A stretch of 64,000 nt of DNA, taken from NCBI RefSeq assembly GCF_047124445.1, contig NZ_CP138921.1, forward strand, positions 3,658,001 through 3,722,000, given 5' to 3'. Below are positions 34,076 to 41,289 of the stretch, piece after piece. This DNA comes from Shimia sp047124445. Lineage in GTDB: Bacteria > Pseudomonadota > Alphaproteobacteria > Rhodobacterales > Rhodobacteraceae. The notes under the pieces are model-generated. The model ran no database searches, was not told the origin of the DNA, and saw nothing but the letters and a program-made list of their open reading frames with translations. Position 1 is the first letter of the stretch. Each line of letters starts with the position of its first letter. Position numbers and translations under genes: made by a program.

Positions 34076-36997
34076 TTAGTCCGTTAACGCCTGGTTCGGC
34101 TCCCCCGGCGTCAGGATATGCCGCAAGAGCGCCATCGGGTGTTTGCGCAGGGTCAGCCGCATGGCCACATAGTCCTCGACCACCTGTTCGCCCATCGACA
34201 TCTCCGGCAGGATCGCCGCAGGCTCCAGAATGCCTTCGCCGTCCATATCGCCCGCAAACAAAGGCAGTGGCTTGTCCGATTTGATCGCCTTGGCCTCCCA
34301 CAACGCGTCCCGCCGCTTGAGCCCCAAGGAGGCAAAGGCATCCGCCTCCGCGAGCCGGGTCAACACATGCGGATCAATGCCCGCGCGGCGCCAGACATCC
34401 TCTACGGTTTGATACCCATTGCCGCGCGCCGCCGTGATCCAGCTCGCGTCCTCCTCGCGCAGCCGCCGCACCTGCCGGAACCCCAGTCTGAGCGCCAAAC
34501 CACCCCGTCCGTCCGGTTCCATGACATTGTCCCAAAAACTCTCATTGATATCCACCGGTCGAACCTCAACCCCATGCTCCCGCGCGTCCCTAACGATTTG
34601 AGCAGGCGCGTAAAATCCCATTGGTTGGCTGTTGAGAAGCGCACAGGCAAAGATGCCCGGATGGTGGCATTTGATCCAGGCCGAGGCATAAACCAAAAGC
34701 GCAAAAGAGGCGGCGTGGCTCTCGGGAAAACCATAAGAGCCAAAGCCCTCAATCTGCGAAAAACAGCGCGCCGCGAAGTCTTCCTCATAGCCGTTTTTCT
34801 TCATACCGCGCATGAAACGCTCGCGGAATTCGCTGACATTTCCGTGCTTTTTGAAGGTCGCCAAAGAGCGCCGGAGCCGGTCGGCTTCCTCCGGTGTGAA
34901 CCCGGCGCCAATGATGGCAATTTGCATCGCCTGTTCTTGAAACAGCGGCACGCCCAAGGTCTTGCCCAGCACCTCGCCCAAAGCATCAGAGGGGAAGGTC
35001 ACACTCTCCTCGCCATTGCGGCGCCGGATGTAGGGGTGCACCATATCGCCTTGGATCGGCCCCGGTCGGATGATGGCCACTTCGATCACCAGATCATAGA
35101 AATTGCGCGGCTTCATACGGGGCAAAAAGTTCATCTGCGCCCGGCTTTCGACCTGAAACACCCCGATGCTGTCGGCCTTGCATAGCATGTCGTAAACTGC
35201 TGAATCCTCTGGCGGAATCGTTGACAAGGCCAGGTCCATGCCATGGTGCCGCCTGAGCATATCAAAGCCTTTGCGGATGCAGGTCAGCATGCCAAGGCTC
35301 AGCACATCGACCTTCAAAATCCCAAGGCTCTCAATGTCATCCTTGTCCCAGCAAATGACCGTGCGGTCCTCCATGCTGGCGTTCTCAATCGGCACCAATT
35401 CATCGAGCCGCCCCTCGGTCATGATGAAGCCACCGACGTGTTGGGACAGGTGGCGCGGGAAGCCGATGATCTCCTGCACCAGCGCCATGGTCTGCGCCAG
35501 ATGCCGGTCATTTGGGTCCAGCCCAATCTCGCGCATCCGCGCATCCTGCACCGCATCGGTGGAGAAGAACCCCCAAAGCTGCGACGACAGTGCGGAGATG
35601 GTGTCTTCGGTCAGCCCCATGGCGCGGCCCACCTCGCGGATCGCGCGTTTGCCGCGGTAATGCACCACGGTGGCGCAAAGCCCCGCGCGGTGCCGCCCGT
35701 AGCGTTCGTAGATGTGTTGGATCACCTCTTCGCGGCGTTCATGTTCAAAGTCGACATCAATATCAGGCGGCTCATCCCGGGCCTCACTGACAAAACGCTC
35801 AAACACCATGGTGCCAATTTCCGGGGACACCGAGGTCACCCCAAGACAGAAACAAACCACTGAATTTGCAGCACTTCCCCGCCCCTGGCAGAGGATCTCA
35901 CGCGACCGGGCAAAGTGCACCACATCGCGCACGGTCAGGAAATAGGGCTCGTATTTCAGCTTGCCGATCAGGGCGAGCTCATGTTCCAGCATGCCACGCA
36001 CTTTGTCTGGCGCGCCATGCGGGTAGCGCCAGCGCAGGCCCTCATAGGCCAGCCGATGCAGCCGGTCTGTGGGCGTTTCGCCTTGGGCCACCTCGCTGGG
36101 ATATTCATAGCGCAGCTCATCCAGTGAAAACGTGCAGCGCTGCATCAGCCAGTCTGTGCGCGCCAATGCCGCCTCATGTCCCGCAAACAGGCGGCGCATT
36201 TCCTCCACACTGCGCAACCGCCGCTCTCCATTGGTCTGCGCCTCCGCGCCGAGGCTATCGACGCGACAGCCCTGCCGGATGGCGGTCACCACATCGGCCA
36301 AGCGTCGACGTCCACCGTGATGCATCACCGGCAGGGTGGTGGCCACTAGCGGCAGGCCCAGCTGTGCAGCGTGCTGGGCGCGGGTGGCAAAGCGGGTGGC
36401 ATCCTCGCCGTCATATCCCGGCGCTAATGCCAGTTGCAGGCGTCCGGCAAAGCGGCGCGTCAACTGTGGCACCAGCTTGGCCCAGTCACACGCGCCGCGC
36501 GGTGTGCGGTGTGTGTGCGGATAGGGGTGCAGGATCAGCTGTAACCCGGTGCCAAACTCCAACAGATCGCCCAGATGCAGGATGCAGCTGCCCTTTTCGG
36601 CCCGCAGGCGCCCTTTGGACAGCAGGCGACACAGGCTCGCCCAGCCCTGACGGTTTTCCGGCAACGCCGTGATGGGCGGCGCGTCACTGAACTCTAGCCG
36701 GGCGGCGGGCATCAGGCGTGGGGTGGCATAGATTGGCGCACTGGGCGGGGGCGCGATGTGCTCGGGGCAGGGGGGACCAATCAGCCCTGTTGCATGATCA
36801 AAGTTGCGCCGTTCGCGCACTTTACGGGCAATTTCACGTGCTTCGGTATGACTGCGCACAATGCCCGCCACGCTGTTCACATCGGCAATGGCAATGGCGT
36901 CCAACCCAGCCATGGCGGCACGCCGCATATACTCCTCCGGATGGGATGCTCCGGTGAGAAACGTGAAGTTCGACGTGATGCAAAGCTCGGCAATCAT
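34076..36997 (-). CDS. dnaE2: Error-prone DNA polymerase DnaE2 (ImuC), C-terminally short
   Basis: 973-aa C-family polymerase for SOS translesion synthesis. N-terminal PHP domain (MIAELCITSNFTFLTGASHPEEY, no intact metal-site His set), palm with PDIDVDFEHERREEV and GRGSAANSVVCFCLG, fingers and helix-hairpin-helix region follow. The protein stops at LRKHPMALLRHIL plus 12 residues, where family members I know continue about 100 residues with an OB fold. No imuA or imuB lies beside it. Start at 36997; an ATG at 37018 is in frame and adds 7 residues. A near-consensus LexA box is just upstream. Confidence 0.92.
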   Translation of the reverse strand: MIAELCITSNFTFLTGASHPEEYMRRAAMAGLDAIAIADVNSVAGIVRSHTEAREIARKVRERRNFDHATGLIGPPCPEHIAPPPSAPIYATPRLMPAARLEFSDAPPITALPENRQGWASLCRLLSKGRLRAEKGSCILHLGDLLEFGTGLQLILHPYPHTHRTPRGACDWAKLVPQLTRRFAGRLQLALAPGYDGEDATRFATRAQHAAQLGLPLVATTLPVMHHGGRRRLADVVTAIRQGCRVDSLGAEAQTNGERRLRSVEEMRRLFAGHEAALARTDWLMQRCTFSLDELRYEYPSEVAQGETPTDRLHRLAYEGLRWRYPHGAPDKVRGMLEHELALIGKLKYEPYFLTVRDVVHFARSREILCQGRGSAANSVVCFCLGVTSVSPEIGTMVFERFVSEARDEPPDIDVDFEHERREEVIQHIYERYGRHRAGLCATVVHYRGKRAIREVGRAMGLTEDTISALSSQLWGFFSTDAVQDARMREIGLDPNDRHLAQTMALVQEIIGFPRHLSQHVGGFIMTEGRLDELVPIENASMEDRTVICWDKDDIESLGILKVDVLSLGMLTCIRKGFDMLRRHHGMDLALSTIPPEDSAVYDMLCKADSIGVFQVESRAQMNFLPRMKPRNFYDLVIEVAIIRPGPIQGDMVHPYIRRRNGEESVTFPSDALGEVLGKTLGVPLFQEQAMQIAIIGAGFTPEEADRLRRSLATFKKHGNVSEFRERFMRGMKKNGYEEDFAARCFSQIEGFGSYGFPESHAASFALLVYASAWIKCHHPGIFACALLNSQPMGFYAPAQIVRDAREHGVEVRPVDINESFWDNVMEPDGRGGLALRLGFRQVRRLREEDASWITAARGNGYQTVEDVWRRAGIDPHVLTRLAEADAFASLGLKRRDALWEAKAIKSDKPLPLFAGDMDGEGILEPAAILPEMSMGEQVVEDYVAMRLTLRKHPMALLRHILTPGEPNQALTD

Positions 36998-37012
36998 GAG
37001 AATCGTTATTAT

Positions 37013-37027
37013 ATTCACGTTTTGTTC
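37013..37027. promoter_or_regulatory. LexA-box candidate before dnaE2
   Basis: ATTC-ACGTTTT-GTTC matches the alphaproteobacterial LexA box GTTC-N7-GTTC at 7 of 8 defined bases. It is 16-30 nt upstream of the dnaE2 start. It overlaps one TTCACG half-site of the neighbouring operator family, so either reading is possible. Confidence 0.45.
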
Positions 37028-37058
37028 TCTTGGGGAGTCTGTAGAAGATATCTACATG

Positions 37059-37085
37059 CGTGAAAAAATGTTTTGAAATTTCACG
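37059..37085. promoter_or_regulatory. Operator candidate 1 of the XRE-cupin regulator
   Basis: CGTGAAA (37059-37065) and TTTCACG (37079-37085), 27 bp overall with a 13-nt spacer; a nested perfect palindrome TGAAATTTCA covers 37074-37083. It has the same outer length and outer bases as operator 2. Confidence 0.6.
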
Positions 37086-37097
37086 AAACTGGTGCAG

Positions 37098-37124
37098 CGT
37101 GAAATTCGAGGGAAAAATTTCACG
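37098..37124. promoter_or_regulatory. Operator candidate 2 of the XRE-cupin regulator
   Basis: CGTGAAATT (37098-37106) and AATTTCACG (37116-37124), 9-bp perfect arms and 27 bp overall. It ends 17 nt before the regulator's ATG, so binding would block its own transcription or translation initiation; autoregulation is inferred. Confidence 0.65.
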
Positions 37125-37141
37125 GCAGGGATTCGCGCCAC

Positions 37142-37714
37142 ATGCTGCATAACGTGCCACAAGATGTGCAAACGCTGGGGGCGGATCTGCGCGCCCTGCG
37201 CAAGGCACGTGGTCTGACCCTGACCGAGATGGCAGAGGCGCTGGACCGTTCTGTAGGGTGGCTCAGCCAGGTGGAACGCGACAAATCCGAACCCACCATT
37301 TCCGACCTGCGCCAGATCGCCAAAGTGCTTGGTGTGCCCATGTCGATGCTGTTTGGTCAGTCCTCCGCCCCAGCTCATGAGCAGGGCTATGTTGTGCGGT
37401 CCGGTGCCCGCCGTCCCATGGGGGGCAGCGAGGAAGGTCTGATCGAAGAGCTGCTCTCCCCCGATCTGACCGACGATTTTGAAATGGTGCACTCCACCTT
37501 TGCGCCGCGCTCTTCTATGCAAGAGCCGACCACGCGCCCAACGCAGGAGGTTGGCTATGTCATCTCCGGTCGATTGGAGCTGCGCATCGGGGAACAGAGT
37601 TTCTCTGTTGGGCCGGGTGACAGCTTCCGCATTCGTGGGGAGGAATACCACTGGGCCAATCCCCATGACGAAGCTTGCGTGGCGATCTGGGTGATCGCGC
37701 CACCTGTATATTAG
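37142..37714 (+). CDS. XRE-family regulator with C-terminal cupin domain
   Basis: 190-aa regulator. An N-terminal helix-turn-helix (LGADLRALRKARGLTLTEMAEALD, recognition part VGWLSQVERDKSEPT) and a C-terminal cupin_2 domain (GYVISGRLELRIGEQSF, GPGDSFRIRGEEYHWANPHD). Cupin domains of this family bind small effectors such as amino acids or polyamines. It is the first gene of a tight run (10, 2 and 11 nt gaps) into GFA, LysE and the first FAD/GcvT gene, so it probably controls them. Two 27-bp inverted repeats precede it. Confidence 0.93.
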   Translation: MLHNVPQDVQTLGADLRALRKARGLTLTEMAEALDRSVGWLSQVERDKSEPTISDLRQIAKVLGVPMSMLFGQSSAPAHEQGYVVRSGARRPMGGSEEGLIEELLSPDLTDDFEMVHSTFAPRSSMQEPTTRPTQEVGYVISGRLELRIGEQSFSVGPGDSFRIRGEEYHWANPHDEACVAIWVIAPPVY

Positions 37715-37724
37715 GGACGACACA

Positions 37725-38096
37725 ATGCTGAAGGGATCGTGCCTCTGTGGCGACATCACATTCCAAACCGATGGGGCCCCGCAAGGCGCTTCCATGTGCC
37801 ATTGCAGCCAATGCCGCAAACAATCCGGCGGAATTTGGTCGTCCGCTTATGTCGCAGAAACGGACCTCACAATCTCCGGCGATGTGCTTTGGTACGAGGC
37901 CAGTCAAAGCGCCAAGCGTGGCAGCTGCCCGCGCTGTGGGTCCTACTTGTTCTGGAAAGCTCACGATGAGGACATCATAAGCTTTGCCCTTGGCGCCGTG
38001 GATGGCCCAACCGGTTTGGAACTGACCAAACACATCTTTGTCCGCAACAAAGGCGATTACTACACAATCGCTGATGACGTGCCACAGCGAGACTGA
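37725..38096 (+). CDS. GFA-family (glutathione-dependent formaldehyde-activating type) protein
   Basis: 123-aa zinc-binding GFA/CENP-V domain protein with cysteine pairs GSCLCGD, MCHCSQCRKQSG and GSCPRCGS. Family members bind zinc and some react with glutathione adducts of formaldehyde, although most are uncharacterised. The neighbouring FAD/GcvT proteins are of the type that releases one-carbon units from N-methyl groups, so a role in formaldehyde handling is plausible. Two bases separate it from lysE. Confidence 0.9.
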   Translation: MLKGSCLCGDITFQTDGAPQGASMCHCSQCRKQSGGIWSSAYVAETDLTISGDVLWYEASQSAKRGSCPRCGSYLFWKAHDEDIISFALGAVDGPTGLELTKHIFVRNKGDYYTIADDVPQRD

Positions 38097-38098
38097 CC

Positions 38099-38722
38099 AT
38101 GTTGGAAACCTTCGCAAATATGGGCAGCGTCACGCTCTGGGCCTTCATGGCTGCATCTCTGGTAATGTATCTAACCCCAGGCGCAGACATGATGTTCACC
38201 ATCGCCAGCGGCATTTCCGGCGGCCCCAAAGCGGGGCTGGCCGCCACCGTGGGAGTCACCCTGGGGCTTGTGGCCCATATCACTCTGGCGGCAGCGGGGT
38301 TGGCAGTGCTGATCGCGGCCTCTCCCACGGCCTTGTTGGTCATCCGTTATGCGGGGGCGGCTTATCTGGTGGTGCTGGCCTATCAGGCTTGGACGGCAAA
38401 ACCTGTGTCTGACGAGGTCGAAGGCCGCGCCAACATCCTGCGCGCGGTGCGCCGCGGGTTTCTCACCAACATTCTGAACCCCAAGATCATCCTCTTCATT
38501 CTGGCGTTCTTGCCACAGTTCATCACGACAGAAGCGGGCCCAATCTGGCAACAGATTGTGATCTTGGGCGCGATGTTTGCCACCGGTGGCTTTCTCGTGG
38601 TGTCGATGATCGGGCTGTCAGCTGGGATCGTTGGCGCAAAGCTCAAACAAGCCACGGGCATTCTAAACAAAATCGCCGCCGTCATCTTTGGCGGCTTGGC
38701 AGCAAAACTAGTCTTTGACTGA
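38099..38722 (+). CDS. LysE/RhtB-family exporter
   Basis: 207-aa inner-membrane exporter with about six hydrophobic segments; the family opening with LTPGADMMFTIASGISGGPKAG and the mid-protein FLTNILNPKIILFILAFLPQF are diagnostic. Exports amino acids or related small molecules. In this gene run it may expel an intermediate or product of N-methyl compound breakdown. Cargo unknown. Confidence 0.93.
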   Translation: MLETFANMGSVTLWAFMAASLVMYLTPGADMMFTIASGISGGPKAGLAATVGVTLGLVAHITLAAAGLAVLIAASPTALLVIRYAGAAYLVVLAYQAWTAKPVSDEVEGRANILRAVRRGFLTNILNPKIILFILAFLPQFITTEAGPIWQQIVILGAMFATGGFLVVSMIGLSAGIVGAKLKQATGILNKIAAVIFGGLAAKLVFD

Positions 38723-38733
38723 GGGAGATGGTC

Positions 38734-41184
38734 ATGTCTGATTTTCCAAGCAAGGCCCGTGTGGTCATCATTGGCGGCGGTGTCGTTGGCACCTCAAGCC
38801 TCTATCATTTGGCCAAGAAAGGCTGGACCGATTGTGTCTTGCTGGAAAAGAACGAACTGACCGCTGGCTCCACCTGGCATGCTGCGGGCAATGTGCCTAC
38901 TTTTTCCAATAGCTGGGCAATCATGAACATGCAGCGCTACTCCACCGAGCTGTATGCCCGGCTTGGGGAAGAGGTGGATTACCCGATGAACTACCACCAG
39001 TCGGGGTCCATCCGGCTGGCACATACTAAAGAGCGTGCGCAGGAATTTGAGCGGGCTATGTCCATGGCTAAGTACCAAGGTATTCCGATGGAGATGTGGA
39101 CTCCGGAAGAGGCCAAGGAACGCTATCCTTTCCTGGAAACTCATGACCTCGAAGGCGTCCTCTATGACCCAACTGATGGTGACATAGACCCGGCACAGCT
39201 GACGCAAGCGCTGGCCAAAGGTGCGCGCGACATGGGCCAGAAAATCCTGCGCTTCTGCCCTGCGACCGGCGTGACGCAGCAAGACGATAAAACTTGGATC
39301 GTCCATACGGAAAAAGGCGACATCGCCTGTGATTATGTGGTCAACGCGGCTGGGTATTATGCGCAGCGTGTGGGTGAATGGTTCAAACCCTATGGCGGGC
39401 GCTCTGTGCCAATGATGGTGATGAGCCACCAGTATCTGCTGACAGAAGAAATTCCCGAGGTGGAGGCGTGGTCCAAAGCCAACGGCGGCGTGAAACTGCC
39501 TCTGCTGCGCGACGTGGACGTGTCCTACTACCTGCGTCAGGAAAAGCACGGCTACAACCTCGGCCCCTATGAGCCGAACTGTAAGGCCCACTGGGACACA
39601 GAAGCTGACCCAATGCCGGATGACTTCTCTTTCCAACTCTGGTCCGATGACCTCGATCGGATTGAAGACATTGTGACCGACGCCATGGAACGTGTGCCTT
39701 TGATGCAAACTTCCGGCGTGAGCCGCGTGATCAACGGCCCAATTCCTTATGCGCCTGATGGCCTACCACTCATTGGTCCGATGCCGGGTGTGGAAAATGC
39801 CTTTGAAAACTGTGTGTTCACCTTCGGCATCGCCCAAGGCGGTGGCGCGGGCAAGGTGCTCGCAGAATGGATAGTGGATGGCCACACAGAGTGGGACATG
39901 TGGGCCGTCGATCCGCGCCGCTACACCGATTACACAGACCACGATTACTGCGTGAAGAAAGGCATGGAGGTGTACGGAAACGAATACGCCATGCACTTCC
40001 CGCATCACGAATGGCCCGCCGCCCGGGACAAGAAGCTCTCCCCCGTCCATGACCGGGTTGTCGCAGCTGGCGGTGTTATGGGGGCCTATAACGGATGGGA
40101 GCGAGCGAACTGGTTTGCCAAAGAAGGTGATGACACGTCGCTCGCTGCCACCCACACTTGGGGCCGGTCCGGTCCTTGGGAACAGCGTGTGAAAGAAGAA
40201 TGTGAAGCCGTGCGCGACCACTGCGGCGTGCTTGATCTGCCCGGGTTCTCCCGCTTCATGGTCACGGGCGAAGGTGCGGCAGAAGCCCTGCGTGGTCTGG
40301 TCACTGGCGGCTTGCCCAAAGTGGGTCGTATGAACCTTGTCTACATTTCTGACGATCGGGGGCGCATCCTGACAGAAATGTCCTGCATTCGCATGGGAGA
40401 CGACGCGTTTTTGATGATTACGGCGGCAACGGCACAGTGGCATGACCGCGACATCCTAATGCGCGCCATGCCTGCGTCAGTCACCGTGGAGGATGTGACC
40501 ACAACCCGTGACACGCTGATTGTGACGGGGCCAAAGTCGCGCGAGATTCTCGCGGGGCTGACCGATGCGGATCTTCAAAGCGGTTGGCTCACCCACCAAA
40601 GCGCTACCGTGGCTGGGCAACCTGCCTATCTGGTCCGCGTGTCCTTTGCCGGTGAGCTGGGTTGGGAGGTGCATGCACTGAACGAGCATATGCCGGCAAT
40701 CTACGACGCGATCCGCGACGCCGGAGCAACGCCATTTGGCATGTATGCGCTGAACTCTTTGCGTCTGGAGAAAGGCTATCGCGCTTGGAAGGGCGACCTG
40801 TCCACCGATTACTCCCTGCTTGAAGGTGGACTAGCGCGGTTTGTGAAACTGGACAAACCACAGGATTTCCCAGGCAAGGCCGCGATTCAGAGCGAGAAAC
40901 AACAAGGCGTGCAAAAGTCCTTTGTCACCCTGAAGGTCGACGCAGGTGAGGCCGATGCGCCTTACATGTCCTGCATTTACCATGGGGATCAGATCGTCGG
41001 CGAAACCACATCCGGTGGTTGGGGGTATCGCGTGAATGCCTCAATCGCGCTGGGCATGGTGCAGGCCGATCTGGCCAAACCGGGCACTCAGCTTGAGGTC
41101 GAGATCTACGGTCAGAAATACCGCGCCGTCGTGCAAGAAGATCAACCTCTCTGGGATCCAGAAAACGAACGGCTGCGGGCGTAA
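38734..41184 (+). CDS. FAD-dependent oxidoreductase/GcvT fusion (dimethylglycine/sarcosine dehydrogenase type), paralogue 1
   Basis: 816-aa protein: N-terminal DAO flavin domain (GGGVVGTSSLYHL) with the covalent-flavin histidine expected at His49 (TAGSTWHAAG), FAO_M linker domain and C-terminal GcvT folate-binding domain (from about residue 430, ending in LWDPENERLR). Such enzymes demethylate dimethylglycine or sarcosine and pass the carbon to tetrahydrofolate; the exact amine cannot be read here. Start 38734 has GGGAG 7 nt upstream; an ATG at 38728 lies too close to it. Same length as paralogue 2. Confidence 0.92.
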   Translation: MSDFPSKARVVIIGGGVVGTSSLYHLAKKGWTDCVLLEKNELTAGSTWHAAGNVPTFSNSWAIMNMQRYSTELYARLGEEVDYPMNYHQSGSIRLAHTKERAQEFERAMSMAKYQGIPMEMWTPEEAKERYPFLETHDLEGVLYDPTDGDIDPAQLTQALAKGARDMGQKILRFCPATGVTQQDDKTWIVHTEKGDIACDYVVNAAGYYAQRVGEWFKPYGGRSVPMMVMSHQYLLTEEIPEVEAWSKANGGVKLPLLRDVDVSYYLRQEKHGYNLGPYEPNCKAHWDTEADPMPDDFSFQLWSDDLDRIEDIVTDAMERVPLMQTSGVSRVINGPIPYAPDGLPLIGPMPGVENAFENCVFTFGIAQGGGAGKVLAEWIVDGHTEWDMWAVDPRRYTDYTDHDYCVKKGMEVYGNEYAMHFPHHEWPAARDKKLSPVHDRVVAAGGVMGAYNGWERANWFAKEGDDTSLAATHTWGRSGPWEQRVKEECEAVRDHCGVLDLPGFSRFMVTGEGAAEALRGLVTGGLPKVGRMNLVYISDDRGRILTEMSCIRMGDDAFLMITAATAQWHDRDILMRAMPASVTVEDVTTTRDTLIVTGPKSREILAGLTDADLQSGWLTHQSATVAGQPAYLVRVSFAGELGWEVHALNEHMPAIYDAIRDAGATPFGMYALNSLRLEKGYRAWKGDLSTDYSLLEGGLARFVKLDKPQDFPGKAAIQSEKQQGVQKSFVTLKVDAGEADAPYMSCIYHGDQIVGETTSGGWGYRVNASIALGMVQADLAKPGTQLEVEIYGQKYRAVVQEDQPLWDPENERLRA

Positions 41185-41194
41185 TGCGCCTCTG

Positions 41195-41243
41195 CCTTCT
41201 CTTGGCCTGAAATACTCCGGTGTCGGGGCGAAATGCCCCGGCC
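41195..41243 (+). repeat. Diverged copy D of the intergenic repeat
   Basis: CTTCTCTTGGCCTGAAATAC, TCCGGTGT, CGGGGCGAAATGCCCCG. The left block resembles the AAATATCCCGGGG part of copies A-C and is followed by a hairpin. Match is weaker than the others. Confidence 0.45.
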
Positions 41244-41244
41244 G

Positions 41245-41266
41245 GTTGCGTGGCGCACGCCACACA
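41245..41266. other. Second stem-loop between the two GcvT genes
   Basis: GTGGCG and CGCCAC (41250-41263) form a short hairpin shortly after copy D. Together they make a likely transcript-processing or attenuation region in the 105-nt gap between the paralogues, without a clear U tract. Confidence 0.4.
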
Positions 41267-41289
41267 AAACACCAAAAAGGACGTAGCTT

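Noticed and set aside
33985..34078. Frameshift that would restore a full DnaE2 C-terminus
   Set aside because: No frame in the 91-nt gap encodes an OB-fold-like continuation.
34118..35185. 355-codon frame antisense to dnaE2
   Set aside because: No start signal or domain; shadow of the polymerase gene.
41185..41289. Glycine riboswitch between the GcvT genes
   Set aside because: The spacer is too short and has only simple hairpins.
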